Shown here: in pieces, positions 1 to 5,824 of the stretch | Position numbering within the stretch: the first letter of the stretch is position 1 | Layout: each line of letters opens with the position of its first letter | DNA from: an uncultured Gemmatimonadales bacterium | Lineage (GTDB): Bacteria > Gemmatimonadota > Gemmatimonadetes > Longimicrobiales > Gaopeijiaceae | Length of the DNA stretch: 5,824 nucleotides | Direction of reading: 5' to 3' | Assembly: GCA_937983085.1 (NCBI GenBank) | Contig: CALJKZ010000297.1 | Location: forward strand, 1 to 5,824 | Notes under the pieces: generated by a model | Seen by the model: only the letters and a program-made list of their open reading frames with translations | Told to the model about the DNA's origin: nothing | Databases searched by the model: none | Program-made: the position numbers and the translations under genes

Positions 1-144
1 CTGCGCGCGGGACTGGTGTCGGAGGACCAGGCCGAAGAGTGGATCGCGGCCAGACTAGGGCTACGGGGCGGGTGCCTGACAGGGTTCGCGGTGCTCCTTT
101 CAATCAGCGGCGCTGTCGGGTGGGCGCTCGGACAGTTGCGGTGA
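1..144 (+). CDS. 3' end of an unidentified convergent gene (partial, C-terminal 47 residues)
   Basis: Frame 1 is open from the left edge to a TGA at 142-144 and encodes 47 residues. The peptide begins with a plausible amphipathic helix (SEDQAEEWIAARLG). It continues into a glycine-rich hydrophobic run (about residues 29-45, with FAVLLSISGAVGWALG), which could be a C-terminal membrane segment. About four fifths of the codons end in G or C, as expected for a real gene in this genome; this is my main reason to believe it. The start lies outside the window and I do not recognise the family. It converges on the defence operon, whose last gene stops at 219, so it probably marks the edge of that cassette. 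It could still be a chance open frame. Confidence 0.5.
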   Translation: MRAGLVSEDQAEEWIAARLGLRGGCLTGFAVLLSISGAVGWALGQLR

Positions 145-218
145 GTTCATGTACCACCTCCGTCCCCCCCCGATCGGGACCGCTGCACCTTAGCGAGCTC
201 CCGACGGCCAGGTGGCGT
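145..218. other. Short convergent intergenic gap
   Basis: These 74 bp separate the plus-strand tail gene from the end of the minus-strand operon, so both transcripts should terminate near here. GTCCC at 162-166 can pair with GGGAC at 176-180, and CCCGATCGGG at 169-178 is a perfect 10-bp palindrome. Neither is followed by a T-run on either strand, so a Rho-independent terminator is not demonstrated. Confidence 0.5.
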
Positions 219-2066
219 TCACGAGCGCGGCAGATGCCCCCCCGTTCCCCTCAAGGTCTCGAAGAGCGAGTTGAAGAATCGATCGACCTGCTCGTGATCC
301 AGCTCGACGAAGGCTCTGACCAGTGCCTCGAGGCTCAGATCTCCCGCGCTCCCTCGACGGTCGAAACGCCCGTCTTCCAGCACCACCCCGATCTCCAACT
401 GCGGACCCCGGGCCGGCGCATCGAGCTGGACGAAGACCCGCCCGGCCTCCGTCCGGTAGCGGAGCCCAGCGAGCTCGATCGATGGTGCCTCGGACAGCAG
501 TCTTAGGCGCACCGACCGGGGGGACGCCTCTCGGAGCTGGACCCTTCGCCAGTACCAGTTCAGATAGCGCCGCACCCGCCGCTCCTGCATCTCGGCCTGA
601 GGCGGAGGACCATCAAACGCCCAGAACGACCTCAGAGCCAGTTCGACCTGCCCTACCAGGACCGAGCGCTCATGATCGTCGTCAGAGAATCGGTCGGGGA
701 CGAGCCGTCGTAGCAGTTCGAGCTGGTGAAGCAGGCTGTACGAATCGGCGACGTAGTCGATCCTCTCCAGACAATTCGCGAAGCGACCAACCTGCTCGGC
801 CGTGTACTTGGTCAGTGCGTGATAGTCGTGAAGATACTCGTGGAAGAAGAAGAGGCGGATAAGCTGGATGAGCCGTTCGGGATCTCCTCCAGCGGCGGCG
901 TGGAAGCCGAGGATGAGGCGGTCGCTCACCCTCCATCGACGAGTCGAGGGTTCGGTCTTGTCGAAGGCGTAGTCCACCGGCCGCGGCTCATCCGCGATGG
1001 CGTCGCTCGAGTGTACTAGCTTCCACAGCGGTGGAACGTGCGGATGCGGGTCGATCGCTCGAAAGTCGTCTTGCCCGTCGAAGGTCTGGTACCATCGAGG
1101 CGCTTCCGACTCGCTCCCCTTCTCCTCCCGCAGCTCCCTCGCGAAGTCCGCGACCTGCTTCAGCGCTTCGCGCCACACCACACGCCGGAGTTGGGCAGCC
1201 AGCGCGACCTCCTCCTCCGTCAGGGGCACATCCGCGGCGTCAGACTCGGACCGAAGGAGGATGGCAGGACGGTAGAACGGCTCCTCCCGCGTGCGAAATC
1301 TGTACGAGCGCACCGGAAGTCCACTTCGCAAGTGCAGCTCCTGCCCGATGATGAAACAGACGGATGGTGGCGCCGCGAGGAAGAGGTGGAGCACCTCCGC
1401 ATTCGGCCGGTTCTGCTCGATGGACGCCAACACGCTCCGGAACGCCGCGCGGATCGCTGCGACGTCCGCCAGGGATTGAACGACGCCCCGTTGAGGAACT
1501 CGGCCGCCGGCGAGCGTGATCTCGATGTCGGCGAGGACTCCAGACTCCAGGTACTCCTCGACATCCTCATCTGTGATCGCAGCGGAGATAGCCACCCGAG
1601 TGACAACGGCACCTGGTTGGGACACGCACTCGGCCGGTAGGCGCGAGACATCCAGTTCCAGGGTCGGTTCGTCCGTCGGCCAGCCCCAGCTCCTGTCGAC
1701 GGTGTCCCGGTCGAGGTCGTGGACCACGACATGGTGTTCGTCGCCAATGTAGGCACCCAATGCGACAAGGTGCGGGATCTCGGCAATGCCGAAGAAGTGG
1801 ACCTCGGGGTCGTTCAGCTCCTCGGCGACCGCCCGAACTTCTCTCGCGTGACGCCTGATCTCTGCCTCAGACGCGCTCCAGCCTCCACCTTCGACATCCG
1901 ACTCAAACGGCCGGAGGTCGATGTCGACTACCCGACGCGCCACCTGGCGCGTTTCGGCGGCCAAGGAAGAAAGCGCTTCTTGCTCGGTCACCCTACGTAG
2001 CGAGGATGACACGAGGACCAGAACGAGCGACCGACTCACCGAAGCATCCCCCGGATCTGCATCCAC
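219..2066 (-). CDS. CBASS effector: SAVED sensor domain fused to a predicted HExxH zinc metallopeptidase
   Basis: Predicted cytosolic effector that senses a cyclic oligonucleotide and responds by proteolysis. Residues about 12-260 look like a SAVED domain: an opening beta strand (SLVLVLV), an IPHLVALGAYIG segment, the DLDRDTVDRSWGWP stretch, then a second half with HLFLAAPPSVCFIIG and a closing strand SYRF. A charged helical linker (about 281-320) leads to a domain with HEYLH at 409-413, preceded by a hydrophobic helix. D437 and D441 follow in a DYVAD motif, resembling the ExxAD third-ligand helix of gluzincins such as M48 or ImmA/IrrE, with Asp for Glu. Residues about 515-610 are an unassigned C-terminal module. 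It is last in the operon and overlaps the E2 gene. The GTG at 2066 gives 615 residues. A GTG at 2039, overlapping the upstream TGA as GTGA with GGGGG eight bases before it, gives 606 residues and may be the true start. SAVED is well supported; the protease is inferred from motif. Confidence 0.85.
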   Translation of the reverse strand: MDADPGDASVSRSLVLVLVSSSLRRVTEQEALSSLAAETRQVARRVVDIDLRPFESDVEGGGWSASEAEIRRHAREVRAVAEELNDPEVHFFGIAEIPHLVALGAYIGDEHHVVVHDLDRDTVDRSWGWPTDEPTLELDVSRLPAECVSQPGAVVTRVAISAAITDEDVEEYLESGVLADIEITLAGGRVPQRGVVQSLADVAAIRAAFRSVLASIEQNRPNAEVLHLFLAAPPSVCFIIGQELHLRSGLPVRSYRFRTREEPFYRPAILLRSESDAADVPLTEEEVALAAQLRRVVWREALKQVADFARELREEKGSESEAPRWYQTFDGQDDFRAIDPHPHVPPLWKLVHSSDAIADEPRPVDYAFDKTEPSTRRWRVSDRLILGFHAAAGGDPERLIQLIRLFFFHEYLHDYHALTKYTAEQVGRFANCLERIDYVADSYSLLHQLELLRRLVPDRFSDDDHERSVLVGQVELALRSFWAFDGPPPQAEMQERRVRRYLNWYWRRVQLREASPRSVRLRLLSEAPSIELAGLRYRTEAGRVFVQLDAPARGPQLEIGVVLEDGRFDRRGSAGDLSLEALVRAFVELDHEQVDRFFNSLFETLRGTGGHLPRS

Positions 2067-2716
2067 CGAGCCTCTCTGAGGCGCTGCGGGACGCGATCAT
2101 GAAGTTGCAGCAGAACCTCATGATGGCACGCACGGATCCTCCTCCCGGAACCGCAGGGGCACCGCCAGCCGCCCCGCGGCTTGCCGGATGCCAGAACGCG
2201 GAGGAGATCGATGATTGGCGCAACATCGGAGACCCCGAGCACCTCCCCGTAGAATTCAACCACACCACTCAGACCGTGTCCCCACTCCCCATGTGGCCAC
2301 TCTTCCCCTTGCTCAACCAGCGCCTGCGCGGCGAGGTACGAACGTAGGGGGGTCTTCATGAAGTCCACGAGCTCGAGCCCACTTGGATACTCGAACCAGA
2401 ATCCATCAGCGAGGACGACGCAGGCGATCCCGGTGTCAGGAAAAACGTGGCGATCCGCCTCCCACGGAATGCGGCCCGCAGTCTCACGCACAATCGGAGG
2501 AGCGCGCGGAGACTCCGGGTCCGGTTCGATCTCGATTTCAAACGAATCCAACACTCGATCGTCCTCACGGATCTCGAAGGGACCGCTCAGGACAACACGC
2601 CCCTTCGGTTCGAGCAGCCGCATGCGCGGCTGATACACGAGCGCGGGCCCCGTGACTTCGGCGAGATTTGCAGGCTCCCGAACGTACCACGGTGCCCTCG
2701 ACCTCACCGCCCCCAT
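2036..2716 (-). CDS. E2-like conjugating enzyme of CBASS with C-terminal SEC-C zinc motif
   Basis: Likely a stand-alone prokaryotic E2 (ubiquitin-conjugating-like) protein acting on the CD-NTase encoded just upstream. The core (about 30-125) runs as alternating strands with FEIEIE, a PP turn at 73-74, then GRIP and RHVFPDTGIACVV. This gives a His (H90) and a candidate catalytic Cys (C99) in a layout typical of bacterial E2-like families. A second conserved-looking patch is GEWGHGLSG followed by EFYGEVLG (143-161). Near the C-terminus is a SEC-C motif, CxCx8CH (C186, C188, C197, H198), a small zinc knuckle. No E1 or JAB gene is present nearby, which fits E2-only CBASS. The ATG at 2716 overlaps the CD-NTase end by 13 bp and has no clear Shine-Dalgarno sequence, suggesting coupled translation. 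A GTG at 2707, overlapping the stop as GTGA, is an alternative. SEC-C is near certain; the E2 fold is inferred from pattern and operon context. Confidence 0.78.
   Translation of the reverse strand: MGAVRSRAPWYVREPANLAEVTGPALVYQPRMRLLEPKGRVVLSGPFEIREDDRVLDSFEIEIEPDPESPRAPPIVRETAGRIPWEADRHVFPDTGIACVVLADGFWFEYPSGLELVDFMKTPLRSYLAAQALVEQGEEWPHGEWGHGLSGVVEFYGEVLGVSDVAPIIDLLRVLASGKPRGGWRCPCGSGRRIRACHHEVLLQLHDRVPQRLREARWMQIRGMLR
2123..2161 (-). other. SEC-C zinc-binding motif in the E2-like protein
   Basis: Codons for CPCGSGRRIRACH lie here. The spacing C-x-C-x8-C-H matches the SEC-C consensus known from the SecA C-terminus and from many small bacterial proteins. It should bind one zinc ion and may serve for protein docking. 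Confidence 0.9.
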
Positions 2717-3597
2717 GGCTTGACCAGTGGTGGCGCCGCGGTGGCCACGCGGCGCAGGGCGTCGGTCCGCGCGCGGTCCGACTCCTCAACGGGAGCGAGC
2801 GGTCCGAAGATGGCAGTCCACCCCTCGGCTTCGACCGTCCTCAAACTGTCGTCCGCTTCACTCTTCAGCCGCTCTCGGACGTTGCTGTCGAGCATCTCGG
2901 AGAGGTCATTTCCATGCTCGTTCGCAGGGTCCGAGATCGTGAGCTCGTCCATTCGGTCGCGGAACTCGGTCCACACGCGCGTGAGTTGGTCGGGTAGCGA
3001 TGAGGACGCGTGACCCTCCAACTGGTCGATCGTGAGCAGTTCCAGCGCGAAGGTCTTGACCTCGATTCCGCGACGCGTGCGCCACAACTTCATCAGGCAG
3101 ATCGCGTCCACGACGCCACTGTCCCTGACATGGGACACGTGGGTTTCGAGGTTCGTCTGCACCCGCTCCTTGGCGGTAGAGGAGGGGAATAGGAATGCAT
3201 CCCCACCGTCACCGTTGGTGAAGCGCCCCGGGATGACATCGACGCTGAGGTCGCTGCCCTCTTCGGCATCGAGCAGCCTGACCGCGACGCCCTTCCGCTC
3301 AGTCTTGTAGGCGGTCTGCAGCGCCGCCTCGACGTTCTCGTAGATCTCCTTGATCGTCTCACCGACGCTGGTGTCGTCGTTCGCCACGTAGTAGGGCAGA
3401 TCGAGGTCATGGTCCTCCCGGATCATCGTCCCCTTTGCCTTCGAGCCGCCTTCTCGCAGCTCTGGGCCCGACCCGAACTCGTCGGCTAAGAGGTCGGCCA
3501 CGTCGTCGCGGACCTGCTCGAGACGCGCGACTTCCGGGCTGTCGTCGGTGAGACGCTGGTCCTCCAGGACAGCCTTGAGGTACTCCTGGTCCGTCAT
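2704..3597 (-). CDS. CD-NTase (cGAS/DncV-like nucleotidyltransferase), CBASS signal synthase
   Basis: Makes a cyclic di- or trinucleotide from NTPs on phage infection; the product cannot be predicted here. The catalytic signature is complete: the helix-N GS motif GGSKAKGT (G51-S52), the metal-binding pair in DHDLDLP (D64 and D66), and a third acid on the next strand in LSVDVIPG (D120). The 297-residue length and a helical C-terminal half with LMKLW, a TFALELL helix and ISDPANEHGNDLS (221-233) match the SMODS/OAS-like architecture. The C-terminus ends KPWGR, a flexible tail of possible interest because type II CBASS enzymes are conjugated through the C-terminus. It is first in the operon. The ATG at 3597 is preceded by GGGGGTGA three bases upstream, a strong near-consensus Shine-Dalgarno sequence that supports this start. 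The stop overlaps the E2 gene. Nothing appears broken; the active site should be functional. Confidence 0.95.
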   Translation of the reverse strand: MTDQEYLKAVLEDQRLTDDSPEVARLEQVRDDVADLLADEFGSGPELREGGSKAKGTMIREDHDLDLPYYVANDDTSVGETIKEIYENVEAALQTAYKTERKGVAVRLLDAEEGSDLSVDVIPGRFTNGDGGDAFLFPSSTAKERVQTNLETHVSHVRDSGVVDAICLMKLWRTRRGIEVKTFALELLTIDQLEGHASSSLPDQLTRVWTEFRDRMDELTISDPANEHGNDLSEMLDSNVRERLKSEADDSLRTVEAEGWTAIFGPLAPVEESDRARTDALRRVATAAPPLVKPWGR

Positions 3598-3600
3598 GAT

Positions 3601-3608
3601 TCACCCCC
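3601..3608 (-). promoter_or_regulatory. Shine-Dalgarno sequence of the CD-NTase, within a possible masking stem
   Basis: Read on the minus strand this is GGGGGTGA, three bases before the ATG. It pairs with the 16S anti-SD with one G-U wobble. Bases 3623-3629 (CGCCCCC in the mRNA) can pair with 3602-3608 (GGGGGUG), giving a 7-bp stem with a 14-nt loop that would cover the site. Confidence 0.6.
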
Positions 3609-3798
3609 AATCAAACTGAGCCGGGGGCGCGCCACCGCGGCGCTCCCCACCTGCGGAAGGCCGTGAAGCTCGGTGTGACAGGGGCCCTCAACCTACGGCG
3701 GGAAGGTTCGTGGCCAGCCAATCGCGCGATTCCATCGACCAGGCGCGTCCGCAGGACGCCGGCCACAAGGGCAGGCCGTTGGTTCCTGCGGGACCGTA

Positions 3799-3827
3799 AT
3801 GATAGCCACTCGTCGCGAGGAATACAA
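3799..3827 (-). promoter_or_regulatory. Possible sigma70-type promoter for the CBASS operon
   Basis: On the minus strand TTGTAT (3827-3822) is followed after exactly 17 bp by TATCAT (3804-3799). The -10 matches TATAAT in five of six positions; the -35 matches TTGACA in only three. The spacer contains a small inverted repeat, CTCG-CGA-CGAG. Transcription would begin near 3790, leaving a leader of roughly 190 nt before the CD-NTase start. It is suggestive but could arise by chance. Confidence 0.3.
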
Positions 3828-3836
3828 CCAGGACCC

Positions 3837-3846
3837 CCATATATGG
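3837..3846. repeat. 10-bp palindrome CCATATATGG
   Basis: A perfect palindrome with an A/T core in otherwise G/C-rich DNA, just upstream of the candidate promoter. It could be an operator or a bend site. No matching second copy was noticed in the window. Confidence 0.3.
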
Positions 3847-3858
3847 TGGCGTCCGTCC

Positions 3859-3873
3859 CCACGGATACCGTGG
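3859..3873. repeat. Inverted repeat CCACGG-ATA-CCGTGG
   Basis: Perfect 6-bp arms with a 3-base centre, about 30 bp upstream of the candidate -35 element. It may be a regulator binding site or a small hairpin in read-through RNA from the pump gene. Its role is unknown. Confidence 0.3.
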
Positions 3874-3977
3874 CTTGGGGTCAGGCTCCGGGAGGAGCTC
3901 CAGACTCGCCCGTAGACGGATGGACCTCCACCTCCGCTCCAGCGGACCGTCCAGGAGTGCCGCAGCCAGTCCATCCG

Positions 3978-3994
3978 CCCCCCTCACCGGGGGG
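3978..3994 (-). terminator. GC hairpin immediately after the pump stop codon (weak terminator candidate)
   Basis: In transcript direction, GGs and CCs form CCCCCC-GGTGA-CCCCCC-complementary arms: six C (3994-3989), a five-base loop, then six G (3983-3978), starting directly after the TGA at 3997-3995. There is no T-run behind it, so it is not a classical intrinsic terminator. It might pause polymerase, assist Rho termination or protect the mRNA 3' end. Confidence 0.3.
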
Positions 3995-5824
3995 TCAGGA
4001 CCCCTGCCGCCCGTTCGCTCCTCCACCCACGTTTCCGTCACCTCGTCGCCAGGCATCCTTCAGCTCCCACTCCCTCCAGAGCGCGTAGAGCGCCGGCACG
4101 ACCAGAAGGGTAAGAAGCGTCGCCGAGATCATGCCACCGACCATCGGAGCCGCGATCCGCTTCATCACGGTGGAGCCGGTGCCGCTCCCCCAAAGGATCG
4201 GGAGGAGTCCCGCGATCACCGCCGTCGCGGTCATGAGGACCGGACGCACGCGCTCTCCTGCGCCTTCGCGAATCGCGTCGAAGAGCTCGGCTCGACTACG
4301 CAGCCGGCCCCCCTGCGCCTTCCGGTGGTAGGCCTCGTCCAGATAGACCAGCAGTACGACCGCGATCTCGGCGGCCACCCCGGCCAGTGCGATCAGGCCC
4401 ACCCACACGGCCACCGACAGGTTGTACTCGAGCAACCAGAGGAGCCAGACGCTGCCCACCAGGGCGAACGGAACCGAAAGCATCACGATGAGACTCTCGA
4501 CGACGCTGCGGAAGTTGATGTAGAGGAGAAGGAAGATGATGGCGAGGGTGAGGGGCACCACGATCCGGAGCGTGCGGTTGGCGCGCTCCATCGCCTCGAA
4601 CTGGCCGGACCATTCCAGTCGGTAGCCGGTCGGAAGCTGGAGTCGCTCATCCAGGAGGGCCCTCGCCTCCTCGACGTAGCCGCCGATGTCGCGGCCCCTG
4701 ACGTCCACGAAGACCAGACTGTTGAGCAGGGCGTTCTCGCTCTTGATCATGGGCGGCCCGCCGACGAATCGCAGCTCCGCGAGCTGCGCCAGCGGCACCT
4801 GCGCACCCGCGGGCGTCGCCACCAGGATGCGACCGATCGACTCGGGATCGTCCCGAAGCTCCCGGGCGTATCTCACGTTCACGCTGTAACGTTCCCTGCC
4901 CTCGACGGTTCGCGTGACGTTCATCCCGCCCACCGCAGTCATGATTGTGTGCTGCACGTCCGCCATCGTCAGGCCGTATCGTGCGGCGGCCCGCCGATCG
5001 ACATCCATCTCGAGATACCGCCCGCCGATCGCTCGCTCCGCGAAGACCGAGGCGGTGCCCTCGACCATCGGGAGCAGGCCCTCTATGTCCTTGCCGATCG
5101 ACTCGAGCGTGGACAGGTCGGGGCCGAAGATCTTGATCCCGACGGGTGTCTTGATTCCGGTCGCGAGCATGTCGAGTCGGTTCTTGATGGGCATCGACCA
5201 CATGTTCGCGACGCCCGGCGTGCGGGTCGCCGCGTCCATCTCGGCGACAATCGAGTCGTAGTCGACCCCCGAACGCCACTCCTCCTCGGGCTTCAGGATC
5301 GCGACGGACTCGAACATGGAGAGTGGGGCAGCGTCGGTGGCCGTCACCGCCCGCCCCGCCTTGCCGAGCACCATCTCCACTTCCGGAATGCCAGCCATGG
5401 CGCGGTCACGCTGCTGGAGAAGCTGCTTGACCTGCGCCGTTCCGACGCCGGGGAACACCGAGGGCATGTCCATGATGGAGCCCTCGATGAGCGGCGGCAT
5501 GAACTCACTCCCAAGACGCCCGTACGGAATGAGCGTGAGGAGCAGGACGACGAGGGCCACACCGAGCATGAGGAATCGACGACCGAGAACGAAGTCGAGC
5601 GTCGGTCGATAGAGAGCGAGCGCGACGCGGTTGATCGGATTTCGTTCCTCGGGCGGGACCTTCCCACGAATGAACGCACCCATCGCGACCGGCACGAGCG
5701 TGACCGCGAGGAGCGCCGACGCCGCCATCGCCAGCGTCTTGGTGAGGGCCAAGGGCTTGAAGAGACGCCCCTCCTGAGCGCCCAGCGCGAAGATCGGGAG
5801 GAAGCTCAACGTGATGATGAGCAG
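3995..5824 (-). CDS. cusA: CusA/CzcA-type RND heavy-metal efflux pump, inner-membrane subunit (partial, N-terminus outside window)
   Basis: Proton-driven inner-membrane subunit of a tripartite (CusCBA-like) exporter of monovalent or divalent metal ions. About 609 codons are visible and the frame is open through the right edge, so roughly the first 40 percent is missing; full-length members have about 1,040 residues. Family landmarks include SFLPIFALG, GRLFKPLALTKT, GSEFMPPLIEG, NRLDMLATGIKTPVGIK, a long periplasmic porter region, LAGVAAEIAVVLL and GLLPILWGSGTGS. Membrane segments are visible near 5670-5730, 5510-5580, 4510-4560, 4430-4495, 4330-4420, 4185-4250 and 4075-4155. Two of the three methionines that bind Cu(I)/Ag(I) in E. 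coli CusA are kept (codons 5317-5315 and 5170-5168). The third is Leu (4972-4970), with a Met two residues later. The transmembrane Glu of the proton relay is present, but the partner Lys is Val. The substrate is therefore uncertain. It has no evident functional link to the defence operon. Confidence 0.95.
   Translation of the reverse strand: MLIITLSFLPIFALGAQEGRLFKPLALTKTLAMAASALLAVTLVPVAMGAFIRGKVPPEERNPINRVALALYRPTLDFVLGRRFLMLGVALVVLLLTLIPYGRLGSEFMPPLIEGSIMDMPSVFPGVGTAQVKQLLQQRDRAMAGIPEVEMVLGKAGRAVTATDAAPLSMFESVAILKPEEEWRSGVDYDSIVAEMDAATRTPGVANMWSMPIKNRLDMLATGIKTPVGIKIFGPDLSTLESIGKDIEGLLPMVEGTASVFAERAIGGRYLEMDVDRRAAARYGLTMADVQHTIMTAVGGMNVTRTVEGRERYSVNVRYARELRDDPESIGRILVATPAGAQVPLAQLAELRFVGGPPMIKSENALLNSLVFVDVRGRDIGGYVEEARALLDERLQLPTGYRLEWSGQFEAMERANRTLRIVVPLTLAIIFLLLYINFRSVVESLIVMLSVPFALVGSVWLLWLLEYNLSVAVWVGLIALAGVAAEIAVVLLVYLDEAYHRKAQGGRLRSRAELFDAIREGAGERVRPVLMTATAVIAGLLPILWGSGTGSTVMKRIAAPMVGGMISATLLTLLVVPALYALWREWELKDAWRRGDGNVGGGANGRQGS

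Larger units (their letters stand above)
3598..3994. other. Gene-free region between the metal pump and the CBASS operon
   Basis: I see no convincing gene in these 397 bp. The open frames on both strands lack recognisable motifs or a good ribosome site and run into neighbouring genes in the wrong frame. The region holds a possible sigma70-like promoter (3799-3827), several short palindromes (3721-3730, 3837-3846, 3859-3873), a GC hairpin after the pump stop codon (3978-3994) and the CD-NTase ribosome site. The length suggests the CBASS operon has its own promoter rather than depending on read-through from the pump gene. Confidence 0.6.

Noticed and set aside
162..180. Intrinsic terminator between the convergent genes
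   Set aside because: GTCCC/GGGAC gives only a 5-bp stem and neither strand has a T-run after it, so it is described only as part of the gap.
39..506. Plus-strand open frame near the left edge
   Set aside because: Most of it is antisense to the effector gene, and the first part overlaps the frame-1 tail, which has better codon usage.
3661..3720. Possible tRNA or attachment site before the defence operon
   Set aside because: A GGTTCG string recalls a T-arm, but no matching stem, anticodon arm or acceptor stem could be built. No direct repeats flanking the operon were seen.
3688..4056. Minus-strand open frame of 122 codons across the gap upstream of the CD-NTase
   Set aside because: It begins inside the pump gene in another frame, lacks a good ribosome site, and its peptide is rich in Pro, Arg and Trp with no recognisable domain. 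The shorter internal start near 3840 is no better.
3663..4088. Plus-strand open frame of 141 codons over the same gap
   Set aside because: The composition (Pro, Ser, Arg and Gly runs) is typical of an antisense frame in GC-rich DNA, and it overlaps the 3' end of the pump gene.
1..5824. CRISPR array, insertion sequence or transposase remnants
   Set aside because: No regularly spaced repeats, terminal inverted repeats or transposase motifs were found on either strand.

Overview
The window looks like chromosome of a high-GC Gram-negative bacterium: a tripartite heavy-metal RND pump implies an outer membrane, and codon third positions are mostly G or C. The species cannot be assigned from the sequence.

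Layout, right to left, as the main genes lie on the minus strand. (1) From the right edge to 3995 is the C-terminal part of a CusA/CzcA-type RND metal-efflux pump, cut off by the window. (2) From 3994 to 3598 is a 397-bp stretch with no convincing gene. It holds a possible promoter, small palindromes and a stem that can cover the next gene's Shine-Dalgarno sequence. (3) From 3597 to 219 is a three-gene operon whose neighbours overlap: a CD-NTase (cyclic-oligonucleotide synthase), an E2-like protein with a SEC-C zinc motif, and a 606-615 residue protein joining an N-terminal SAVED sensor to a C-terminal HExxH metallopeptidase-like domain. (4) A 74-bp gap follows, then the 3' tail of a convergent plus-strand gene (1-144).

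The operon reads as a CBASS anti-phage system of the E2-only ('short type II') kind, with no E1 and no JAB peptidase gene alongside. Proposed working: infection activates the CD-NTase, whose activity or availability is controlled by E2-mediated conjugation. The cyclic oligonucleotide binds the SAVED domain and switches on a zinc protease that damages the host cell or a phage target. The CD-NTase and SAVED assignments rest on clear motifs. The E2 call rests on sequence pattern and context. The protease effector is the most unusual part: most characterised CBASS effectors are nucleases, phospholipases, membrane-disrupting proteins or NADases, and I recall no characterised SAVED-HExxH effector.
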